Shown: in pieces, positions 37,188-44,677 of the stretch
How the letters are laid out: each line of letters starts with the position of its first letter
Position numbering within the stretch: position 1 is the stretch's first letter
Translations under genes and position numbers: made by a program
DNA from: PCRC01 sp040384665
GTDB taxonomy: Bacteria > Pseudomonadota > Gammaproteobacteria > Burkholderiales > Burkholderiaceae_C
Length of the DNA stretch: 64,000 nucleotides
Assembly (NCBI GenBank): GCA_040384665.1
Contig: JAZKIY010000014.1
Location: 1 to 64,000, forward strand
Reading direction: 5' to 3'
The notes under the pieces: model-generated
What the model was told of the DNA's origin: nothing
Databases searched by the model: none
What the model saw: only the letters and a program-made list of their open reading frames with translations

Positions 37188-37838
37188 ATGCGTAACTCTG
37201 TACTGACCCTGTGTCTGGCGCTTGCCGCCACCACCGCCTGGGCCAAACTCCCGGCGCTGAGCGACGAGGCCAAAGCCAAAGCCGCCGAGGCGGCGGCCAA
37301 AACCGCCTGGACTGGCAAGAAAGAGGCCTACCTGCTGTGCAAGTCGCAGGAGAAGGTGGCCGCCCATTACCAGAAAGCCAAGGCCAGCAAAGACGCCAAG
37401 ACCGCCCCTGTGGCGTCCACCTGTGTGGACGTGGAGCCGTTTGTCTACGCCCCGGCCACCGGTGCGTCCGCCGCTGTGCCGGTGGCGGTGGCCGCACCTG
37501 CGGGCGCCAAGCCTGCGGTTGCAGCACCTGCCGCCAGCCCCGCGCCTGCAGCGTCCAAGCCTGCCGCGCCGTCGGCTGCGATGGCACCGGCCCCCAAGCC
37601 CGCAGTGACCGCGGCCAAACCGGCGCCTGTGGCCAAGGTCGCGCCAGCCACCAAGCCGTCCCCCACACCAGACAGCAAACCTGCCCCCGAAGCGGTGGCC
37701 AAACCCGCTGCCCCAGAAGCCCCACCGCCGGCCGTGGCACCTGCTGTGGCCCCCACGCCTGAACCGGCAGCGCCGGTGGCCGCCCCGTCTCCCCCAGCGG
37801 CACCGGTTGCGCCTGCCGCCGAAGACAAGAAGTCCTGA
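37188..37838 (+). CDS. Exported Ala/Pro-rich protein at the end of the fdh operon, function unknown
   Basis: The 216-residue product begins MRNSVLTLCLALAATTAWAK, a Sec signal peptide. A 75-residue conserved-looking region with two cysteines follows (LSDEAKAKAAEAAAKTAWTGKKEAYLLCKSQEKVAAHYQKAK ... STCVDVEPF). The last 125 residues are almost entirely Ala, Pro, Val and Lys repeats. ATG 37188 follows AAGGA by 7 nt; an ATGA-overlapping start at 37173 is the alternative. The low-complexity tail resembles flexible periplasmic spacers, as in TonB. It is the last gene before the operon terminator. No function can be assigned, but its place suggests a role with the formate dehydrogenase. Confidence 0.72.
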   Translation: MRNSVLTLCLALAATTAWAKLPALSDEAKAKAAEAAAKTAWTGKKEAYLLCKSQEKVAAHYQKAKASKDAKTAPVASTCVDVEPFVYAPATGASAAVPVAVAAPAGAKPAVAAPAASPAPAASKPAAPSAAMAPAPKPAVTAAKPAPVAKVAPATKPSPTPDSKPAPEAVAKPAAPEAPPPAVAPAVAPTPEPAAPVAAPSPPAAPVAPAAEDKKS

Positions 37839-37869
37839 GACACCGCTGGTTGCAGCGCCAACCCCCGCC

Positions 37870-37896
37870 AAGGGCCGGATGATTTCCGGCCCTTTG
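37870..37896 (+). terminator. Intrinsic terminator of the fdh operon
   Basis: A 9-bp stem, AAGGGCCGG / CCGGCCCTT, with a 7-nt loop and a short T run (CTTTG) lies 31 nt after the stop of the Ala/Pro-rich protein gene. It separates the structural operon from fdhD. The far edge of it runs into an alternative ATG of fdhD at 37899. Confidence 0.75.
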
Positions 37897-37931
37897 TCAT
37901 GGCCTTGACCGACTGGCCCTATGCTTGCCAC

Positions 37932-38834
37932 ATGCCGCTTCCCACCCTGACCCAGGCCCGCGCGCCGCTCACCCACGAGATCACCGCCATCAACGAGTTT
38001 GGCGAAGCCGACCCGATTTCGATCCCGGCTGAGCGCCCGCTGACGGTGTACGTGGACAAGCGCGAACTGGTCACGCTGATGACGCTGGGCGCAGCACCAG
38101 AGCTGCTGGTGCTGGGCTTTCTGCGCAACCAGCGGCTGGTCAAGTCGGTGGACGCCATCGCGTCCATCACGGTGGACTGGGAGGTGGGCGCGGCGGCCGT
38201 GGTCACCCACCATGGCATTGAAAACATCGAGGCCAAAACCGCCAAGAAAGTGGTCACCACCGGCTGTGGCCAGGGCAGCGTGTTCGGGGGGCTGATGGAC
38301 GAGGTGGACGCCATTGTGCTGCCCGAAGCCACGCTGATGCAGGCACAGCTTTACGGGCTGGTGAATGCGGTCCGCCTCCAGGAGAGCACCTACAAGTCCA
38401 GCGGCTCGGTGCACGGCTGCGCGCTGTTCCGTGGCGAGGAGATGCTGACCTTTGTCGAAGACGTGGGCCGCCACAACGCGATCGACACCATCGCCGGCTG
38501 GATGTGGCTGAACAGTGACGCGGCCACGCCCGGCACGGCGATGCACAGCGCCGACAAAATTTTCTACACCACCGGCCGCCTGACCAGCGAGATGGTCATC
38601 AAGTCGGCGCAAATGGGCGTGCCCATCGTTGTGTCGCGCAGCGGCATCACGCAAATGGGCCAGCAGGTGGCCGCGCAGCTGGGGCTGTGCACCATCGGCC
38701 GGGCCACCAACAAGCGCTTTCTTTGCTACAGCGCACCGCACCGGTTACTGCTGCAGCCTGAACTCGCGGGCAGCCCGCTGCGGCCATCGGCCGCAGAGGG
38801 TGCACACGGTGTCAGGGCATCGAAAACCGCGTAA
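37932..38834 (+). CDS. fdhD: Formate dehydrogenase sulfurtransferase FdhD
   Basis: FdhD moves sulfur from IscS to the molybdenum cofactor and is required for active formate dehydrogenase. The 300-residue protein shows ERPLTVYVDKRELVTLMTLGAAPELLVLGFLRNQ, SSGSVHGCALF, FVEDVGRHNAIDTIAGW and YTTGRLTSEMVIKSAQMG. The sulfur-relay motif is changed: E. coli has CxxC (GCGVCG), here the segment is TTGCGQGS with one Cys (residue 112). The start is uncertain. ATG 37932 is preferred because the ATG at 37899 lies against the terminator hairpin; neither has a good ribosome binding site. It probably serves both formate dehydrogenases. Confidence 0.93.
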   Translation: MPLPTLTQARAPLTHEITAINEFGEADPISIPAERPLTVYVDKRELVTLMTLGAAPELLVLGFLRNQRLVKSVDAIASITVDWEVGAAAVVTHHGIENIEAKTAKKVVTTGCGQGSVFGGLMDEVDAIVLPEATLMQAQLYGLVNAVRLQESTYKSSGSVHGCALFRGEEMLTFVEDVGRHNAIDTIAGWMWLNSDAATPGTAMHSADKIFYTTGRLTSEMVIKSAQMGVPIVVSRSGITQMGQQVAAQLGLCTIGRATNKRFLCYSAPHRLLLQPELAGSPLRPSAAEGAHGVRASKTA

Positions 38835-38843
38835 GGTTCGCGC

Positions 38844-41363
38844 ATGAACACAAGCTTCTGGGCATTGGGCTGGCGCAGCCTGTGGCGTGACCTGCGCGCG
38901 GGCGAGCTGCGGCTGCTGATGGTGGCGGTCACGCTGGCGGTGGCGGCGGTCACGGCGGTGAGTTTTTTTGCCGACCGGCTGCAAGGCGGCCTGCAGCGCG
39001 ATGCCAAACAACTGCTCGGTGGCGACGCCGTGGTCGCCAGCGACAACGCCACGCCGCCGGCCTTTCTGGCCAAGGCCCAGGCCTTGGGCCTGCAGGCCAG
39101 CAGCACGCTGGGCTTTCCCACCATGGGCCGGGCACCCGAGGCGCAGGGCGGCGCCACCCGGCTGGTGGCATTGAAGGCGGTGGACGTTGGCTACCCCCTG
39201 CGTGGCACCCTCAAGGTGGCCAGCCAGCCCGACGCGCCCGAGCAGGCCACGCGCGACATCCCACAACCCGGCGAGGCCTGGGTGGACGCCGCCGTGCTCG
39301 ACAGCCTGGGCCTGAAGGTGGGCGACCCGTTGCTGCTGGGCGATGCGCAGCTGCGCATTGCCCGCATCATCGTCATCGAGCCCGACCGGGGCGGTGGCTT
39401 CGTCAACTTTTCTCCCCGCGTGATGGTCAACCAGGCCGACATTGCCGCCACTGGCCTGGTGCAGCCGGCCAGCCGCCTGACCTACCGGCTGGCGGTGGCC
39501 GGCACACCGACGCAGGTGAAGGCCTTCACCGACTGGGCCGCCGAGGCCACCCAGTCGCCTGCGTTGCGCGGTGTGCGCGTCGAGTCGCTGGACAGTGGCC
39601 GGCCCGAGATGCGGCAAACGCTGGCCCGCGCCGAACAGTTTCTGAGCCTGGTGGCACTGCTGGCCGCGCTGCTGAGCGCGGTGGCGGTGGCGCTGGCCGC
39701 GCGCGCCTTTGCCGCCAGCCACCTGAACGACTGCGCGATGCTGCGGGTGCTGGGTCTGCGCCAGCGCACCATGGCGCTCGGCTACGCGTTCGAGTTCGCG
39801 CTGGTGGGGGTGTTTGCCAGTGGCGCCGGGCTGCTGCTGGGTTTTGGGGTGCACTACGGTTTCGTGGCGCTGTTGGCCGGGCTGGTGGCTGCGGCGCTGC
39901 CGCCACCGACGCTGTGGCCGGTGTTCTTCGGTTTCGGCATGGGGCTGACGCTGCTGGCCGCGTTTGGCCTGCCGCCGGTGCTGCAGCTGGCCAGCGTGCC
40001 ACCGCTCAGGGTGATCCGGCGCGACGTGGGCAACCTCAAGCCCGCGTCGCTGGGGGTGTTGGCGCTCGGCGTGCTCGGTTTTGCCGCGTTGCTGATGGCC
40101 GTCAGCAGCGACTGGTTGCTGGGCCTGATCGCGGTGGGTGGTTTTGCCGGTGCGGTGGCGCTGTTTGCGGCCTTGAGCTGGCTGGCGGTGCGCCTGCTGC
40201 GCGCCAGCGTGCACGAGGCCACCGCGCCGCGCTGGCTGGTGCTGGCCACGCGGCAGCTGTCGGCCCGGCCGGCGTTTGCGGTGGTGCAGGTCAGCGCGCT
40301 GGCGGTAGGCATGCTGGCGCTGGTGCTGCTGGTGCTGCTGCGCACCGACCTGGTCAGCAGCTGGCGCAAGGCCACCCCGCCCGACGCGCCCAACCGCTTC
40401 GTCATCAACATCCAGCCCGAACAGGGTGACGCGTTCCGCCAGACCCTGCGCGACGCGGGCGTGACCCAGTTCGACTGGTACCCGATGATCCGCGGCCGGC
40501 TGGTCGCCATCAACGGCGCACCGACCTCGCCCGATGCCTTCACCGACGAGCGCGCCAAGCGGTTGGTGGACCGCGAGTTCAACCTCTCGCACGCCGCCGA
40601 GCAGCCACCGCACAACACAGTAGTGGGCGGGCGCTGGGCCAACGAGGAGCGTGGCGCCATCAGCCTGGAAGAGGGCATTGCCAAGACGCTCAAGCTCAAG
40701 CTCGGCGACGAGATGAAGTTCGACATTGGCGGCATTGAAACCAGCGCACGTGTCACCTCGCTGCGCAAGGTGGACTGGGGCTCGCTGCACGCCAACTTTT
40801 TTGTGCTCTACCCGGTGAGCCGGCTGGACGATGTGCCCAGCACCTACATGACCGCCTTCCGCGCGCCCGCCACCCCCGGCTTTGACAACCGGCTGGTGCA
40901 GGCCTACCCCAACATCACCAACGTCGACATGAGCGCCACCATCAACCAGATCCAGCGCGTGCTGGACCAGGTGATCCGTGCGGTGGAGTTCTTGTTCGGC
41001 TTCACGCTGGCCGCCGGGCTGGTGGTGCTGTTTGCCGCAGTGACGGCCACCCGCGAGGAGCGGGTGCGCGAGTTCGCCATCATGCGGGCGGTGGGTGCCA
41101 GCAGCGGGCTGCTGCGCCAGGTGCAGCGCGCCGAGCTGGCGGGGGTGGGCCTGCTGGCGGGCTTTCTGGCGTCGCTGGTGGCCTCGGTCGTGGGTTGGGC
41201 CCTGGCGCGCTTTGTGTTCGAGTTCGAGTGGACGGTCTCCCTCTGGGTGCCGCTGGTGGGCGCACTGGCCGGTGCGGCGCTGGCACTGGCTGCTGGCTGG
41301 TGGGGCCTGCGCGAGGTGGTTCAGCGGCCAGTGATGGACGCGCTGCGCCGCGCGCCGCAGTGA
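38844..41363 (+). CDS. FtsX-like ABC transporter permease (YbbP type)
   Basis: The 839-residue inner-membrane protein has two FtsX/MacB-like permease modules and large extracytoplasmic loops, as in YbbP of the lipoprotein/toxin-export-like permeases. Helices are visible near residues 25-45 (LLMVAVTLAVAAVTAVSFF), 265-295, 320-350, 400-450, and at the end (LFGFTLAAGLVVLFAAVTATREERVREFAIMRAVGAS, LAGFLASLVASVVGWALARF). The conserved TREERVREFAIMRAVGAS stretch is the family coupling segment. No ATPase gene is adjacent, although such permeases normally need one (YbbA type), so it must be elsewhere. It starts 9 nt after fdhD, with AAGG before the ATG. Substrate unknown. Confidence 0.87.
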   Translation: MNTSFWALGWRSLWRDLRAGELRLLMVAVTLAVAAVTAVSFFADRLQGGLQRDAKQLLGGDAVVASDNATPPAFLAKAQALGLQASSTLGFPTMGRAPEAQGGATRLVALKAVDVGYPLRGTLKVASQPDAPEQATRDIPQPGEAWVDAAVLDSLGLKVGDPLLLGDAQLRIARIIVIEPDRGGGFVNFSPRVMVNQADIAATGLVQPASRLTYRLAVAGTPTQVKAFTDWAAEATQSPALRGVRVESLDSGRPEMRQTLARAEQFLSLVALLAALLSAVAVALAARAFAASHLNDCAMLRVLGLRQRTMALGYAFEFALVGVFASGAGLLLGFGVHYGFVALLAGLVAAALPPPTLWPVFFGFGMGLTLLAAFGLPPVLQLASVPPLRVIRRDVGNLKPASLGVLALGVLGFAALLMAVSSDWLLGLIAVGGFAGAVALFAALSWLAVRLLRASVHEATAPRWLVLATRQLSARPAFAVVQVSALAVGMLALVLLVLLRTDLVSSWRKATPPDAPNRFVINIQPEQGDAFRQTLRDAGVTQFDWYPMIRGRLVAINGAPTSPDAFTDERAKRLVDREFNLSHAAEQPPHNTVVGGRWANEERGAISLEEGIAKTLKLKLGDEMKFDIGGIETSARVTSLRKVDWGSLHANFFVLYPVSRLDDVPSTYMTAFRAPATPGFDNRLVQAYPNITNVDMSATINQIQRVLDQVIRAVEFLFGFTLAAGLVVLFAAVTATREERVREFAIMRAVGASSGLLRQVQRAELAGVGLLAGFLASLVASVVGWALARFVFEFEWTVSLWVPLVGALAGAALALAAGWWGLREVVQRPVMDALRRAPQ

Positions 41364-41390
41364 GCGGTTGCGTTTAAAATGCTCCTCTTT

Positions 41391-41437
41391 AGATAGCTGA
41401 ATCGCTAGATTCCACTAAGGCTCAGGGCCGATTTGAT
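41391..41437 (+). repeat. Dispersed short repeat, copy C
   Basis: On the plus strand the segment reads ATAGCTGAATCGCTAG, then ATTCCACTAAGGCT, then CAGGGCCGATTTGATGA. It aligns closely with copies D and F. It fills the region directly before the truncated haemoglobin gene, and its end runs into that gene's start codon. The ribosome binding region of the gene is therefore repeat-derived, with no strong Shine-Dalgarno sequence. Confidence 0.7.
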
Positions 41438-41858
41438 GACAAACAACACCGAAGAAGCCGCGCCAGACACGCTGTACGCCCTGTTGGGCGGTGAAACGCA
41501 GGTCAGGGCGCTGGTCGACGCTTTCTACGACCTGATGGACCTGGAGCCGCGCTACGCCGTGCTGCGCGCGGTGCACGGCAACACGCTGGAAAACGCGCGC
41601 CAGCGGCTGTTCTGGTACCTCTGCGGTTGGCTGGGCGGCCCGCCGCACTACACCGACCGCTTTGGCCACCCGCGCCTGCGCGCCCGCCACCTGCCGCAGC
41701 AGATTGGTGGCCACAGCATCGGCGTTCAGGAGCGCGACCAGTGGCTCGCCTGCATGGACGAGGCCATGGGCCAGGTGGCGGTGCACGAGGCCCTGCGCGC
41801 CCACCTGCGCCAGGTGTTTTTTGACACCGCCGACTGGATGCGCAACCGGCCCGAATGA
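41436..41858 (+). CDS. Group II truncated haemoglobin
   Basis: The 140-residue protein has the 2-over-2 globin pattern: TLYALLGGETQVRALVDAFYDLMDLEP, then FWYLCGWLGGPPHYTDRFGHPRLRARHLPQQIG, whose proximal His is in RARHLP, and a C-terminal helix FFDTADWMRN. The GWLGGPPHYTDRFGHPRLR run is typical of group II (TrbO). Such proteins bind O2 or NO and are linked to nitrosative stress and redox chemistry. ATG 41436 is preferred over the overlapping TTG at 41433. A TTTAAAAT box about 60 nt upstream may be a promoter. A dispersed repeat forms the leader. Confidence 0.92.
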   Translation: MTNNTEEAAPDTLYALLGGETQVRALVDAFYDLMDLEPRYAVLRAVHGNTLENARQRLFWYLCGWLGGPPHYTDRFGHPRLRARHLPQQIGGHSIGVQERDQWLACMDEAMGQVAVHEALRAHLRQVFFDTADWMRNRPE

Positions 41859-41867
41859 GCGCCCCCT

Positions 41868-41884
41868 CCCGCCGTGCCGGCGGG
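41868..41884 (+). terminator. Possible terminator after the truncated haemoglobin gene
   Basis: A 7-bp stem CCCGCCG / CGGCGGG with a 3-nt loop follows the stop by 10 nt. It lacks a clean T run (TGTGTGTGGGC follows), so this is tentative. The remaining 165 nt before the superoxide dismutase gene show only an AAGGAACC ribosome binding site. Confidence 0.4.
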
Positions 41885-42049
41885 TGTGTGTGGGCTTTTG
41901 GCCTACACGGGTGGCCGTGTTCTGGCTGACAGCGCATCACGCGCTGGGCCGATGCCAGGCCCGGGGTGCCTTGCCTACGATGGAACTGCGGTGCCATCCA
42001 GCAATTGTGTGGTGGCCACTGCCCAACCACATAACAAGGAACCTCCACC

Positions 42050-42766
42050 ATGAACCGACGCCACCTGCTGCTCTCCAGCGCCGCCCTGTCTTCCATCGCA
42101 CTCAGCGCCCACGCGGCCAACCCCACCGCCCCGGTGGTCAGCAAACCAGAGGTGCTGAAAGGTGCCGAGAACACCGCCAAGGCCCAACCACCCTTGCCGT
42201 ATGCGCAAAGCGCACTGGCCCCGGTGATTGGCAGCACCACGGTGGGTTTGCACTACGGCAAACACCACAAGAAATACTTTGAAGAACTGGCCAAGCTGTT
42301 GCCAGCCGCCACGCTGGAGTCGGACTCGCTGGAAAGCATCGTCCGCGCTGCCACGCCCGGCCCGATCGCCAACAACGCCGGCCAGGCCTGGAACCACAAC
42401 TTCTACTGGCGCTCGATCGCCCCCAAGAGCGGTGGCAAGCCACCACAGGCCGTGCGCGTGGCGCTCGAAGAGTCGTTTGGCTCGGTAGACGCCTTCAACA
42501 AAGAATTCACCAAGACCGCGAGCGAGCATTTCGGCAGTGGCTGGGCCTGGCTGTGCAAAAACCAGCAAAACGGCAAGCTGGTGGTGGTGGGCACGCACGA
42601 CGCGGCCTCGCCCCTGACCATGGCCAGCCTCAAGCCGCTGCTGGTGTTGGACGTGTGGGAACACGCGTACTACAAGGACTACAGCAACGAGCGCGAAAAG
42701 TACGTCACCGCGGTGATGGAGAAGTTGCTGAACTGGCGCTTTGTGGAAGCCAACCTGGCCACCTGA
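42050..42766 (+). CDS. Exported Fe/Mn superoxide dismutase
   Basis: The 238-residue precursor starts MNRRHLLLSSAALSSIALSAHAA, a signal peptide (NRRHLLL gives it a Tat-like look), then a full Fe/Mn-SOD domain. Metal ligands are in GLHYGKHHKKY (second domain motif also HHKKYFEEL), in NHNFYW, and as Asp and His in LDVWEHAYY. The GSGWAWL and DVWEHAYY signatures are intact. Most SodB proteins are cytoplasmic and about 195 residues long, so the signal sequence makes this a periplasmic enzyme that removes superoxide formed at the cell envelope. It has an AAGGAACC site. Iron versus manganese cannot be decided with certainty from the sequence. Confidence 0.92.
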   Translation: MNRRHLLLSSAALSSIALSAHAANPTAPVVSKPEVLKGAENTAKAQPPLPYAQSALAPVIGSTTVGLHYGKHHKKYFEELAKLLPAATLESDSLESIVRAATPGPIANNAGQAWNHNFYWRSIAPKSGGKPPQAVRVALEESFGSVDAFNKEFTKTASEHFGSGWAWLCKNQQNGKLVVVGTHDAASPLTMASLKPLLVLDVWEHAYYKDYSNEREKYVTAVMEKLLNWRFVEANLAT

Positions 42767-42779
42767 ACGGCGGTGCGGT

Positions 42780-43427
42780 TCAGCCCTGCGGCCCCGCAGG
42801 TTTGAGCAGCACCACCAGTGCGCCCGCGCCGCCTTCCGACGGCTTGGCCAGCACAAAGGCCAGCACTTCGGTTTTCTGGATCAGCCAGCCCAGCACCTTG
42901 CTTTTGAGCACCGGTGTTTTGCCGGGTGAGCCCAGACCTTTGCCGTGCACCACCCGCACGCAGCGGATGCCATCGCGGTATGCGGTGCGAATGAATGCCG
43001 ACAGGCGTTCTCTCGCTTCTTCGCGGCGCAGGCCGTGCAGGTCCAGTTCACGCTGGATGCTCCAGTCCCCCTTGCGCAGCTTGCGCGTCACGTCGGTGCC
43101 CACACCAGGCCGGCGGTAGCTGAGCGCGTCGTCGGTGTCGAGCAGGGTGCTCACATCGAACCCGTCGCTGATGGCCTCGCGCAGCACCGCTTCTTCGTCC
43201 AGCAGCAGCTGCAGTGCAATTGGCGCGGGTGGGTCGGGCGGCAGCAGCACAGTGCGTTTGTCGGGCAGCGGTTTCACCGGCCCCACAGCGCGGGCAAACA
43301 GCTCTTTTTCGGCCAGCGCGCGGCGCTCGGCCTCGCGCCGGGCTTTCTCCAGCGCGGCGGCGCGCGCCTTGTGCTCGGCGATGGTTTTCTGGATCGGTCC
43401 GAGGTCTTGCAGCGAATGCACTTTCAC
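42780..43427 (-). CDS. Smr-domain protein
   Basis: The 215-residue protein ends in an Smr (small MutS-related) domain: RELDLHGLRREEARERLSAFI, then CVRVVHGKGLGSPGKTPVLKSKVLGWL. The LDLHG and VHGKG signatures suggest nuclease or nucleic-acid binding activity. The N-terminal half is basic and coiled-coil-like (IAEHKARAAALEKARREAERRALAEKE). The start is a GTG at 43427 whose GTGA overlaps the radC stop and which follows a GGGGG run; the first residues are then MKVHSLQDLG. A longer frame without a stop runs upstream through radC but is not coding. It probably acts in DNA or RNA quality control. Confidence 0.88.
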   Translation of the reverse strand: MKVHSLQDLGPIQKTIAEHKARAAALEKARREAERRALAEKELFARAVGPVKPLPDKRTVLLPPDPPAPIALQLLLDEEAVLREAISDGFDVSTLLDTDDALSYRRPGVGTDVTRKLRKGDWSIQRELDLHGLRREEARERLSAFIRTAYRDGIRCVRVVHGKGLGSPGKTPVLKSKVLGWLIQKTEVLAFVLAKPSEGGAGALVVLLKPAGPQG

Positions 43428-44101
43428 AGCAACCCCCGTTCGGCCATGGACAAGGCGGCGCCCGGCGCCACGATGACATGGTCCAGTACCCGCACGTCCA
43501 CCAGCGCCAGCGCGGCTTTCAGGGTCTGCGTCAGCGCCTCGTCGGCGCGCGACGGTTCGGCCACGCCCGAAGGGTGGTTGTGCGCCAGCACCACGGCGCC
43601 GGCCTGGTGGTGCAGCGCGCGCAACACCACCTCGCGCGGGTAGACGCTGGTCTGTGTGAGTGTGCCGCGGAACAGCTCTTCCATCGCCAGCAGGCGGTGT
43701 TGTGCGTCCAGAAACAGCACCGCAAACACCTCGTGCGGGCGGGCGGCCAGCTGCAGTTGCAGGTAATGTTTCACCGCGTCGGGCGAGTCGAACACGGTGC
43801 GGCTTTTCAGCTGCTGCGCCAGCGCGCGGCGGGCCAGTTCCAGCACCGCCACCAGCTCGGCACGTTTGGCCGGGCCGCCCAGGCCCTTGATGCGTTTGAG
43901 GTCTTCCGCGCCGGTGTTCAGCAGCCCGGCGATGCCGCCGAACGTGTCGAGCAGTTCCTGCGCCAGGGCCAGCACATTTTTGCCGGCCATGCCGGTGCGC
44001 AAAAGCAGCGCCAGCAGCTCCGCGTCGCCCAGTGCGGCAGGGCCGCGTGCCAGCAGCTTTTCGCGCGGGCGGGCGTCGGGCGGCAGGTCTTTGAGGATCA
44101 T
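43424..44101 (-). CDS. radC: RadC/JAB-domain protein
   Basis: The 225-residue protein has an N-terminal helix-hairpin-helix region (LGDAELLALLLRTG, LLNTGAEDLKRIKGLG) and a C-terminal JAB1/MPN metalloprotease-like domain with the motif VLAHNHPSGVAEPSRAD. Despite the historical name, the family's role in DNA repair is not proven. It is divergent from fkpB (102 nt between starts) and overlaps the Smr gene by 4 nt. Confidence 0.94.
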   Translation of the reverse strand: MILKDLPPDARPREKLLARGPAALGDAELLALLLRTGMAGKNVLALAQELLDTFGGIAGLLNTGAEDLKRIKGLGGPAKRAELVAVLELARRALAQQLKSRTVFDSPDAVKHYLQLQLAARPHEVFAVLFLDAQHRLLAMEELFRGTLTQTSVYPREVVLRALHHQAGAVVLAHNHPSGVAEPSRADEALTQTLKAALALVDVRVLDHVIVAPGAALSMAERGLL

Positions 44102-44203
44102 GGGCAGTGGGAGAGGGCGGGGACATCGCCTGGGCGTTCAGCCCGTGTCGCGGCGAGTTTCTACAATACAGCCAGTTTATCGACAGTTCGCCACAGAGGT
44201 CCC

Positions 44204-44677
44204 ATGTCCCCAGACACCCCGCGCATTCAGGCCGGCTCGTTCCTGACGCTGCACTACCGGCTGGCAGGCCCCAACGGTGACATCATCAATACCTTCAGCG
44301 GCCCACCGGCCACGCTGTCGCTTGGCACCGGTGCCCTGTCGCCGGTGGTGGAGCAGCGTTTGATCGGCCTGCCCGAGGGCACCCGCACCGCGTTTGAGAT
44401 TCCTGCAGGTGAAGCCTTTGGTGAACGCAACCCCGAAATGACGCAGTGGGTGTCCAAGAAGCTGCTGCGCGATTTGGGCGAGGCCGACACCGACTACGCC
44501 GTGGGCGACGTGGTGCAGTTCCCCACGCCCGACGGCCGCGCCTCGTACGCCGGTGCGGTGCAGCAGGTGCGCCGCAACCCGGCAGACAACAGCGTGGAAG
44601 CGATCCAGCTCGACTTCAACCACCCGCTGGCCAGCCAGCCGGTGACGTTTGAAGTGCATGTGATTGGCGTGTTGTGA
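44204..44677 (+). CDS. fkpB: FKBP-type peptidyl-prolyl isomerase (SlpA/FkpB)
   Basis: The 157-residue protein is a SlyD-like FKBP: LTLHYRLAGPNGDIINTF, LSLGTGALSPVVEQRLIGLPEGTRTAFEIPAGEAFGERNPEMTQWV, then an insert-in-flap region and LDFNHPLASQPVTFEVHVIGV. SlpA genes are regularly found directly before ispH, and here the ispH GTG overlaps the stop codon (GTGA). It lacks the metal-binding His-rich tail of SlyD. It acts as a cytoplasmic folding catalyst. A TACAAT hexamer about 37 nt upstream is a likely -10 box. Confidence 0.94.
   Translation: MSPDTPRIQAGSFLTLHYRLAGPNGDIINTFSGPPATLSLGTGALSPVVEQRLIGLPEGTRTAFEIPAGEAFGERNPEMTQWVSKKLLRDLGEADTDYAVGDVVQFPTPDGRASYAGAVQQVRRNPADNSVEAIQLDFNHPLASQPVTFEVHVIGVL

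Noticed and set aside
37899..37931. ATG 37899 as the start of fdhD
   Set aside because: It lies 3 nt from the terminator hairpin, has no ribosome binding site, and adds an unconserved 11-residue head. Kept only as an alternative.
43428..44126. Upstream extension of the Smr protein frame through radC
   Set aside because: The extension is Arg/Ala/Gly-rich shadow of radC. A GTG start at 43427 with a GTGA overlap explains the real N-terminus.
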